NCBI GenBank assembly: GCA_900763885.1
Contig: CAAFLY010000241.1
Span: forward strand, 1-6,114
Direction of reading: 5' to 3'
DNA: 6,114 nucleotides
DNA from: Clostridia bacterium
GTDB lineage: Bacteria; Bacillota; Clostridia; Oscillospirales; CAG-272
The notes beneath the pieces were generated by a model. It did no database searches and was not told where the DNA came from. It saw only the letters and a program-made list of their open reading frames with translations. How positions within the stretch are numbered: position 1 is the first letter of the stretch; each line of letters begins with the position of its first letter. Shown piece after piece: positions 1 through 5,314 of the stretch. Made by a program: the position numbers and the translations under genes.

Positions 1-47
1 ACCTGCGCATACGGTATGAAAAGCCGCAAAACACCTCTTGCCAAAAG

Positions 48-77
48 AAAACGCGCCTCCCGATGGAAACGCGTCTT
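48..77 (-). terminator. Intrinsic terminator of ychF
   Basis: Read on the minus strand, this is a 13-bp stem (arms 77-65 and 60-48) closed by a 4-nt loop (64-61), followed by a U-rich tail (TTTTCTTTTGG). All 13 positions pair on the minus strand if three G-U wobbles are allowed. On the plus strand the same three positions become A-C mismatches, so the structure is oriented for leftward transcription. It lies about 100 nt past the ychF stop codon and no gene intervenes, so it most likely ends the ychF transcript. Confidence 0.8.
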
Positions 78-82
78 TTGAA

Positions 83-177
83 ATATAGGAAACGCTGCTT
101 GAAGGCTGTTTTTGCGCAAAAACCATAAACGCAGGCTTTTAGACACAAAAATCCGATTGATCAAGCGCATCCTATAT
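83..177. repeat. Nested inverted repeats in the ychF 3' region
   Basis: An 8-bp perfect inverted repeat (ATATAGGA at 83-90, TCCTATAT at 170-177) encloses a second, 6-bp one (GCTTGA at 97-102, TCAAGC at 161-166). Inside these lies a 16-nt palindrome, GTTTTTGCGCAAAAAC (108-123). The outer arm begins 3 nt past the ychF stop codon. The arms are correctly nested, so an RNA read from either strand could fold into one long closed element; leftward ychF mRNA would contain it. No known RNA family was recognised. It could be a 3'-UTR structure, the remnant of a small element, or chance in A/T-rich DNA. Confidence 0.35.
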
Positions 178-179
178 AG

Positions 180-1274
180 TTACACATTGAACCGGAACAG
201 CACCACATCGCCGTCCGCGATCACATAATCCTTGCCCTCGCTGCGTACCAGGCCCTTTTCCTTGGCGGCGTTCATGGATCCGCAGGCGATGAGGTCATCA
301 AAGGATACGATTTCGGCACGGATGAAGCCGCGTTCAAAATCGGAGTGGATCTTACCGGCTGCCTGCGGTGCCTTGGTCCCGCGAATGATCGTCCACGCGC
401 GCACTTCCTTCGGTCCGGCGGTCAGATAGCTGATGTAACCGAGCAGGGAATAGCTTGCCTTGATGAGTCTGTCGAGTCCGCTTTCCGCAATGCCCATCTC
501 CTCGAGGAACATCGCCTTTTCTTCCGGTTCCAATTCCGAGATTTCCGCTTCGATCCCCGCGCATACCGGAATGACCTCTGCTCCCTCGCGATCGGCTGCT
601 TCCTTCAGCTTCTGGTAATACACATTGTCCGGCGATACACCTGCCGCCTCATCCTCACTGACGTTTGCGACATAGATGACCGGTTTCATCGTGAGCAGAG
701 CCACATCCGCCATGATCTCCCGTTCGTCGTCCGTATATTCGAGGGAGCGCGCCGTGAGTCCGTCGTTGAGGGCGGACAGCACCCGTTCAAAAAGCGTGAC
801 ATGTGCGGCAAGGGATTTGTCGGATTTCGCGAGCTTCTGGGTCTTGTCGATCCGCCGCTCCAGAGTTTCAATATCGGCGTAAATGAGCTCCATATTGATG
901 GTATCGAGGTCACGGATGGGATCTACCGAGCCGTCCACGTGGATGATGTCGCCGTCCTCAAAGCAGCGCAGCACATGCACCACAGCGTCTACATCGCGGA
1001 TGTGCGAGAGGAATTTGTTGCCGAGTCCCTCTCCCTTGGACGCACCCTTTACCAATCCCGCAATATCGACAAACTCGACGACAGCGGGCGTGTAGAGCTG
1101 TGGATGATACATTTCAGCGAGCTTATCAAGCCGTGCGTCTGGTACCTGTACCACGCCGACGTTTGGATCGATGGTGCAGAACGGATAATTTGCACTGGGT
1201 GCGCCTGCACCGGTGAGTGCGTTGAATAGGGTGCTTTTGCCTACATTTGGCAAACCGATAATACCGAGTTTCAT
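180..1274 (-). CDS. ychF: Redox-regulated ribosome-binding ATPase YchF
   Basis: This is a complete 364-residue member of the Obg-related YchF/OLA1 family, matching the usual length of about 363 residues. The P-loop is GLPNVGKST (residues 7-15) and switch II begins at DIAG (70-73). The guanine-specificity motif NKxD is replaced by NVSE (204-207), the family feature linked to preference for ATP over GTP. A helical insertion occupies about 125-195, and a C-terminal TGS domain (about 280-364) ends in the typical FRFNV. Cys33 in PFCT corresponds to the conserved cysteine implicated in redox control of E. coli YchF. The protein is cytosolic; the family binds ribosomes and affects the oxidative stress response. 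The start is fixed by the canonical MKLGIIGLPNVGKST opening. The Shine-Dalgarno is weak: only a GGGA about 13 nt upstream (1287-1290). It is transcribed divergently from the polyphosphate locus. Confidence 0.98.
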   Translation of the reverse strand: MKLGIIGLPNVGKSTLFNALTGAGAPSANYPFCTIDPNVGVVQVPDARLDKLAEMYHPQLYTPAVVEFVDIAGLVKGASKGEGLGNKFLSHIRDVDAVVHVLRCFEDGDIIHVDGSVDPIRDLDTINMELIYADIETLERRIDKTQKLAKSDKSLAAHVTLFERVLSALNDGLTARSLEYTDDEREIMADVALLTMKPVIYVANVSEDEAAGVSPDNVYYQKLKEAADREGAEVIPVCAGIEAEISELEPEEKAMFLEEMGIAESGLDRLIKASYSLLGYISYLTAGPKEVRAWTIIRGTKAPQAAGKIHSDFERGFIRAEIVSFDDLIACGSMNAAKEKGLVRSEGKDYVIADGDVVLFRFNV

Positions 1275-1288
1275 AAACTGTCATTGTC

Positions 1289-1312
1289 CCGGTATCCTAT
1301 TTGCGATACCGG
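1289..1312 (-). promoter_or_regulatory. Inverted repeat in the ychF leader
   Basis: A perfect 8-bp inverted repeat, CCGGTATC (1289-1296) and GATACCGG (1305-1312), has an 8-nt spacer and sits 15 nt upstream of the ychF start codon. In ychF mRNA it would form a hairpin whose 3' arm overlaps the weak GGGA ribosome-binding candidate (1287-1290). It could therefore modulate translation. Alternatively it is an operator recognised as DNA. The repeat is seen directly; the role is inferred. Confidence 0.45.
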
Positions 1313-1342
1313 TCCTTTCCCGAAAAACTTTTGTATACCCGT

Positions 1343-1353
1343 ATTGTATCATA
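1343..1353 (-). promoter_or_regulatory. Candidate ychF -10 element
   Basis: On the minus strand two overlapping -10-like hexamers occur, TATGAT (1353-1348) and TACAAT (1348-1343), each matching five of six consensus bases. They lie about 70 nt upstream of the ychF start. No convincing -35 hexamer was found at 17 nt, so the assignment rests on the -10 alone. A start site here would put the leader hairpin at 1289-1312 inside the transcript. Confidence 0.3.
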
Positions 1354-1389
1354 ACCGGCGATCGGATGCACGAGATTTTCTGCGAAAAG

Positions 1390-1417
1390 TGATTTTTTGG
1401 TAACAATTAAAAAATCA
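1390..1417. repeat. A/T-rich inverted repeat in the divergent region
   Basis: TGATTTTTT (1390-1398) and AAAAAATCA (1409-1417) form a perfect 9-bp inverted repeat with a 10-nt spacer. It lies between the candidate ychF -10 and the Pho-box-like repeats of the rightward promoter. No T-tract follows on either strand, so it does not look like a terminator. It may be an upstream regulator site or an intrinsically bent A-tract element; the function is not established. Confidence 0.35.
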
Positions 1418-1426
1418 ATCACTGCG

Positions 1427-1460
1427 TGTTCATATTGTTTTCACATTGGTAGTTTACAAT
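1427..1460 (+). promoter_or_regulatory. Pho-box-like direct repeats and -10
   Basis: Two adjacent 11-mers, TGTTCATATTG (1427-1437) and TTTTCACATTG (1438-1448), are identical at 9 of 11 positions. They give TTCATA and TTCACA cores exactly one 11-bp period apart. A weaker core, ATCACT (1418-1423), keeps the same phase one period upstream. A -10-like TACAAT (1455-1460) follows the last core by 9 nt, and no usual -35 is present. Known PhoB/PhoP-type boxes are tandem repeats with 11-bp spacing and TGTCAT- or TTNACA-like cores, placed about 10 nt upstream of the -10 in place of a -35. The match in core, period and position is seen; binding by a Pho-type regulator is inferred. Confidence 0.5.
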
Positions 1461-1473
1461 AATGACAGCAGAA

Positions 1474-1480
1474 AAAGGAG
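1474..1480 (+). promoter_or_regulatory. Ribosome binding site that sets the VTC start
   Basis: AAAGGAG is 5 nt upstream of the ATG at 1486. An in-frame ATG at 1462 lacks a Shine-Dalgarno and lies only 2 nt after the candidate -10 (1455-1460), so it would probably be upstream of the transcription start. The start at 1486 is therefore preferred, and it also puts the conserved RHEYKF motif close to the N terminus. Confidence 0.8.
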
Positions 1481-1485
1481 ACGCT

Positions 1486-2163
1486 ATGGAATCCCCGACA
1501 CTCCGGCACGAATATAAGTTCCCCTTGTCCGGCGCGGATACCGTCTGGCTGGAACGAAGGCTCCGACAGGTGTTCCCGCACGATCCGCACGCTGACCCCG
1601 CGACAGGCGGATATACGATCCGCAGTCTCTATTTTGACGATTGGCGCGATCGGGCGTTGTGGGAAAAGCTGGACGGTGTGGATCCGCGCAGCAAATTCCG
1701 CATTCGGATCTACAACGGAAGCGACAGCTTTATCGTACTGGAGAAAAAGCACAAATGCGGCGCGCTCACGAAAAAGGAGCAGTCGATACTCTCCCGCGTG
1801 GAATGCGATCGGATCCTCTCCGGTGATATACAGTTTCTGCGGGAGGGAGACGCGGTACGGCAGTCTTTGTATCGCGAGATGGCGGAAAACGGAGCGCACG
1901 GCAAAACCATCGTGGAGTACGATCGGTGTGCGTTTGTGTATGAACCGGGCAACGTGCGGATCACGATAGATAAAAATATCCGCTCCGGGGTATACGATAC
2001 CGCATTGTTTGGCAAGCCGTTTCTCATCCCGGCAGGTGCGGATCATGTTTTAGAGGTGAAATTCGACGCATACCTGCCGGAGCTTGTTCGATTGACGCTC
2101 AGCCCGCTCGATATATGCCGTTTTTCACTCTCGAAATACGCAGTGTGCAGACGATTTGGCTGA
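1486..2163 (+). CDS. VTC-domain polyphosphate polymerase
   Basis: This 225-residue protein is a stand-alone VTC domain, the catalytic module of yeast Vtc4, in the triphosphate tunnel metalloenzyme fold. The family transfers the terminal phosphate of an NTP onto a growing polyphosphate chain inside a basic tunnel. Expected tunnel residues can be followed by eye: K11 in RHEYKF, R72 and R74 in KFRIRIYN, the LEKKHK lysines (87, 88, 90), K96/K97, R147 in EYDRCAF, R158 and D162 in RITID, the metal-binding E190 in LEVKF, and K217 in SLSKY. All key positions are present, so the enzyme should be active. No signal peptide or membrane segment is seen; it is probably cytosolic and anchored through the DUF4956 protein encoded 57 nt downstream. 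The bacterial function is inferred from Vtc4; another polyanion or triphosphate chemistry cannot be excluded. Confidence 0.9.
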   Translation: MESPTLRHEYKFPLSGADTVWLERRLRQVFPHDPHADPATGGYTIRSLYFDDWRDRALWEKLDGVDPRSKFRIRIYNGSDSFIVLEKKHKCGALTKKEQSILSRVECDRILSGDIQFLREGDAVRQSLYREMAENGAHGKTIVEYDRCAFVYEPGNVRITIDKNIRSGVYDTALFGKPFLIPAGADHVLEVKFDAYLPELVRLTLSPLDICRFSLSKYAVCRRFG

Positions 2164-2220
2164 TAGCCGGCTGCAGTAAGAATCATACATAGAGAATGAC
2201 ATATTATAGAGGAGATCAAT

Positions 2221-2892
2221 ATGAACTTCAAGGACATTTTCAAAGCAAGCTTTCTCGAACGCAGCGCGACCTTCAGCGTGGTGGATACCGTCATCTCCTT
2301 TGCGCTGGCATGTGCGCTTGGACTGTTCATCTACATGATCTATAAGAAAACCTATACGGGCGTCCTCTTCTCCCGTTCGTTCGGCATATCGCTTGTGGCC
2401 CTGACGATGATTTCCACCTTTGTGATCCTCGCCGTGACCTCGAACGTGGTGCTGTCACTCGGTATGGTCGGCGCGCTGTCGATCGTACGGTTCCGCACGG
2501 CAGTCAAGGATCCGCTCGATATTGTGTATTTATTCTGGGCGATCGGCGTGGGGATCGTATTGGGAGCGTGTCTGTATCCGCTTGCCATCATCGGTTCGCT
2601 CATCGTCGGGGGAATGCTCTGCCTCTTCTCCAAAAAACAGCGCGGCGGAGAGGCGTACATCTTGATTCTCGCGTTTTCCGCGCCGGATGTGGAACAAAAT
2701 GCCGTTTCCATCGTCCAACAATATACGGACCGCGCCGCCGTGAAATCGAAAACGGTCATGCATGACTTTACCGAGGTCACATACGCGATCACCCTAAAGG
2801 GAAGCGATACCTCGTTTGTCCGCAGCCTTGCCGAAATGCCCGGTGTGGAAAAGGCGATGCTTGTAAACTACAATGGGGACTACATGGAATAA
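2221..2892 (+). CDS. DUF4956 membrane protein, partner of VTC
   Basis: This 223-residue integral membrane protein has about four hydrophobic segments: roughly residues 20-41, 54-73, 76-88 and 100-136. The hallmark of the DUF4956 family, GMVGALSIVRFR followed by TAVKDPLD, spans 81-100; it places Arg90 and Arg92 at the end of a glycine-rich membrane segment. The part from about 144 to the end is soluble, with an alternating strand/helix pattern that suggests a small ACT-like alpha/beta domain (inferred). DUF4956 genes are commonly found beside bacterial VTC-domain genes. A plausible role is anchoring the polymerase at the membrane or moving phosphate or polyphosphate, but no activity is established. 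GAGGAG (2209-2214) lies 6 nt before the ATG. The gene probably shares a transcript with the VTC gene, since no terminator lies between them. Confidence 0.9.
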   Translation: MNFKDIFKASFLERSATFSVVDTVISFALACALGLFIYMIYKKTYTGVLFSRSFGISLVALTMISTFVILAVTSNVVLSLGMVGALSIVRFRTAVKDPLDIVYLFWAIGVGIVLGACLYPLAIIGSLIVGGMLCLFSKKQRGGEAYILILAFSAPDVEQNAVSIVQQYTDRAAVKSKTVMHDFTEVTYAITLKGSDTSFVRSLAEMPGVEKAMLVNYNGDYME

Positions 2893-2941
2893 ACCGCGAT
2901 CCGTTTCAAATATGTAAAAAATAAAAAGTGAGGTATAGAGT

Positions 2942-3634
2942 ATGGGAACGAAACTTCTGGTCATCGAAGACGATGCCAACATCTGTGATCTGCTGCGCAT
3001 CTATTTTGAAAATGAGGGATACGAGGTCAAGATTGCCGGTGACGGTATCGAGGGACTGAGCTACTTCAAAATGTACGAGCCGGATCTGGTGTTGCTCGAC
3101 ATCATGCTGCCGAAGAATAAGGACGGCCTGCAGGTCTGTCGGGAGATCCGCGAAATTTCCTCCAAACCGATCATCATGGTCACGGCAAAGGGCGAGATGA
3201 TCGATAAGGTACTCGGTCTGGAACTGGGCGCCGACGACTACGTAACCAAGCCCTTTGAGATGAAGGAGCTGTCCGCCCGCGTCAAAGCGGTCCTTCGCCG
3301 GTATTCCGCGCACGACAACCAGAACGACGACGAAACGATCAAATTCGAGAACATCGAAATCAGCAAGAACAAGTACGAACTGAAGCTCAACGGCAAAGCG
3401 GTCGATATTCCGCCGAAGGAACTGGAGCTGCTCTACTTCCTCGCATCCAACTTCAACCGTGTATTCACGAGAGACGCGCTGCTCGACAAGGTCTGGGGCT
3501 TTGATTACCTCGGCGACTCCCGGACCGTGGACGTGCATGTAAAGAGACTCCGTGAAAAGCTTGAGGGCGTATCGGACAAGTGGTCGCTCAAAACCGTATG
3601 GGGTGTCGGCTACAAGTTTGAACTGCTCCAGTAA
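2942..3634 (+). CDS. OmpR/PhoB-family response regulator
   Basis: This 230-residue DNA-binding response regulator has a normal two-domain layout. The receiver domain (about 4-118) has the acidic pair D10/D11, phospho-acceptor D53 in LLDIMLP, switch T81, and K103 in the TKPF motif. The winged-helix effector domain (about 132-229) carries the recognition helix in DSRTVDVHVKRLREKL (192-207) and ends with the wing motif VWGVGYKFE. Phosphorylation by the cognate kinase would promote dimerisation and binding to direct-repeat DNA. AGTGAGG (2927-2933) is 8 nt before the ATG. The gene begins 49 nt after the DUF4956 gene, so it may be cotranscribed with the polyphosphate genes, and it is followed by an intrinsic terminator. 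It belongs to the same winged-helix class as PhoB/PhoP, but sequence alone does not show that it is the phosphate regulator. Confidence 0.96.
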   Translation: MGTKLLVIEDDANICDLLRIYFENEGYEVKIAGDGIEGLSYFKMYEPDLVLLDIMLPKNKDGLQVCREIREISSKPIIMVTAKGEMIDKVLGLELGADDYVTKPFEMKELSARVKAVLRRYSAHDNQNDDETIKFENIEISKNKYELKLNGKAVDIPPKELELLYFLASNFNRVFTRDALLDKVWGFDYLGDSRTVDVHVKRLREKLEGVSDKWSLKTVWGVGYKFELLQ

Positions 3635-3695
3635 GATCGCGATCGCGCGGCGAACCGAAATCCGGCGATCCGCGCCCACCTGTAAGAGACACACG

Positions 3696-3732
3696 AAACT
3701 TGACGTCTGCGCAAAACGGGCGTCAAGTTTTT
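3696..3732 (+). terminator. Intrinsic terminator between regulator and kinase
   Basis: Arms 3696-3709 and 3717-3730 pair at all 14 positions (two G-U wobbles) around a 7-nt loop, with a five-base T-run at 3728-3732. It starts 62 nt after the regulator stop and ends 34 nt before the kinase start. This is a good rho-independent terminator on the plus strand. It should end most transcripts of the VTC, DUF4956 and regulator unit, so the kinase would depend on read-through or on a promoter of its own. The T-tract is short, so termination may be partial. Confidence 0.8.
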
Positions 3733-3766
3733 GTCGGTTTATATACGATAACACAGGAGCTGCAGT

Positions 3767-5314
3767 ATGTTCAAAAGCGTCTTTATCAAGTATATCTCCG
3801 CGTTCATGCTCATCAATATTTTGAGTATTGTCCTGTCCACCACCATCATCACAACGCTGGTCAATTCCTACGACGAGAACACGCGGATGCGCACGGTATC
3901 AAACGTCGCGTATTCCATCACCAATTACGTGATCGACGACTACAACGAGAGCGGTCAGGCGAGCTTTGGCGCGTATCTCGATGAGTCGCTTGGCGATATT
4001 CTGCCTGTACTCAACATGATGAGCATCAATGTGGACAGCATTGTGGTGCTCATTTCCGATGGGGACGGGCATATCCGACTGGCGGCAGGCTCGGAGCTGT
4101 CCAAGCAGTATCTGACCGAGGACGGCTCTGTGACCTCGGGACTGACCTACCCGCCGTCCGTGATGAAAAACCTCGCCGAAAACGGAGCCGTGACCCGCAA
4201 CGACAATTTGGACGGCTTTTTCACGGACAACCACATCGTGAGCATCCTGCCGATCACATCCCTCGACGGTAAGGTGGTCGGCTCTGTGCTGACAGCGACG
4301 ATCCACTCCGCCATTGACGCACTGCTCGACGCCATGATCAAGACGATCATCATGTCCAGTCTGTGGCTCATGCTTGCCGCGCTGATTGCCGTGTATCTCA
4401 TCAGTGAACGACTGGTCTCTCCGATCCGCGCGATGAACAAGGCGGCAAAGGAATTCGCGGCAGGCCATTTTGATGTGCGGGTACCGGTAAACGGGAACGA
4501 TGAGATCGCGGAACTTGCGGAAGCCTTCAACAATATGGCGTCCTCCCTTGAGCATACGGAGGAAATGCGCCGTCTCTTCCTTGCGAACGTTTCCCACGAT
4601 CTGCGCACACCGATGACGACCATCTCCGGCTTTATCGAGGGGATCTTGGATGGAGCGATCCCGCCAGAGAACACGAACCACTATCTCGAGATCATCGCGG
4701 GAGAGGTGCGCAGACTTTCCCGCCTTGTCAACAGTCTTCTCGACATCACGCGGATCCAGGCGGGCGAACGGAAATTCAATATGGCGCCGTTTGACATCTG
4801 CGAGCTGGCACGGGAGATCATCATTACCTCCGAACAACGTCTGGAAGCGAAAAAACTCGATGTGGTATTCGACGCGGACAGTGACAATATGTTTGTAAAC
4901 GCCGACCGGGACGCGATCCACCAGATTCTCTACAACATTTGCGACAACGCGATCAAATTCTCGAACGAGGGCGGCAGATACGAGATCGGGATCCACGAAA
5001 AAAACGGCAAGGTGACAGTCAGCGTGTACAACGAAGGCGTCGGTATCACGGCAGAGGATCTGCCTTATGTGTTCGACCGGTTCTATAAGAGCGACAGGAG
5101 CAGGGGACTCGACAAAACAGGCGTGGGACTCGGACTTTATATCGCGCGGACGATCATCGAGGCGCACAAAGAAAAAATCTGGGTGGAAAGCGAATATGGC
5201 AAATGGTGCCGCTTCTCGTTTACGCTGCAGAAAACAACATCTCCGCGGGAATCCGCTGTGCAACGGGAACGGGAGAACAAAAATGACAATCGGAACGGAG
5301 AAAAAACGGTATGA
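3767..5314 (+). CDS. HAMP-domain sensor histidine kinase
   Basis: This 515-residue membrane histidine kinase is the likely partner of the upstream regulator. A first membrane helix (about 10-32) and a second (about 192-213) flank an extracytoplasmic sensor region of about 160 residues whose ligand is not recognisable. A HAMP linker (about 214-266) follows, then the dimerisation and phospho-acceptor domain with His277 in NVSHDLRTP. The ATPase domain (about 376-488) has an N box with N390 and N394, an F box FDRFYK, and a G2 loop TGVGLGL. The G1 box reads NEGVGI (422-427), with Asn where Asp is usual. No PAS domain is evident, unlike canonical PhoR. A hydrophilic, charged tail of about 25 residues follows the last strand. 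CAGGAG (3754-3759) precedes the ATG by 7 nt. The stop overlaps the next start as ATGA, suggesting translational coupling. Confidence 0.95.
   Translation: MFKSVFIKYISAFMLINILSIVLSTTIITTLVNSYDENTRMRTVSNVAYSITNYVIDDYNESGQASFGAYLDESLGDILPVLNMMSINVDSIVVLISDGDGHIRLAAGSELSKQYLTEDGSVTSGLTYPPSVMKNLAENGAVTRNDNLDGFFTDNHIVSILPITSLDGKVVGSVLTATIHSAIDALLDAMIKTIIMSSLWLMLAALIAVYLISERLVSPIRAMNKAAKEFAAGHFDVRVPVNGNDEIAELAEAFNNMASSLEHTEEMRRLFLANVSHDLRTPMTTISGFIEGILDGAIPPENTNHYLEIIAGEVRRLSRLVNSLLDITRIQAGERKFNMAPFDICELAREIIITSEQRLEAKKLDVVFDADSDNMFVNADRDAIHQILYNICDNAIKFSNEGGRYEIGIHEKNGKVTVSVYNEGVGITAEDLPYVFDRFYKSDRSRGLDKTGVGLGLYIARTIIEAHKEKIWVESEYGKWCRFSFTLQKTTSPRESAVQRERENKNDNRNGEKTV

Noticed and set aside
345..1229. 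Plus-strand open frame of 294 codons within ychF
   Set aside because: It is a complementary-frame shadow of the highly conserved ychF and has no recognisable motif or ribosome binding site.
1390..1417. A/T-rich inverted repeat as an intrinsic terminator
   Set aside because: The stem has almost no G-C pairs and no T-tract follows on either strand; it lies between divergent promoters where termination is not expected.
1462..1485. Upstream in-frame ATG of the VTC gene
   Set aside because: It has no Shine-Dalgarno and lies 2 nt from the candidate -10, while the ATG at 1486 has AAAGGAG at ideal spacing.
3635..3646. GATCGCGATC palindrome and GCGATCGC octamer after the regulator stop
   Set aside because: A single copy of a HIP1-like octamer has no meaning by itself, and this is not a cyanobacterial context.
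3700..3749. Promoter for the kinase gene using TTGACG (3700-3705) as -35
   Set aside because: TTGACG is part of the terminator arm, and no -10-like hexamer is found 16-18 nt downstream; TACGAT at 3744-3749 lacks a properly spaced -35.
2906..3754. Minus-strand open frame of 282 codons opposite the response regulator
   Set aside because: The plus strand encodes a complete receiver plus winged-helix protein; the minus frame runs through the terminator hairpin and has no recognisable domain.
5283..5310. ATG near the kinase end as a start for the methyltransferase
   Set aside because: It is not in frame with the methyltransferase; the in-frame ATG at 5311 gives the expected N terminus.
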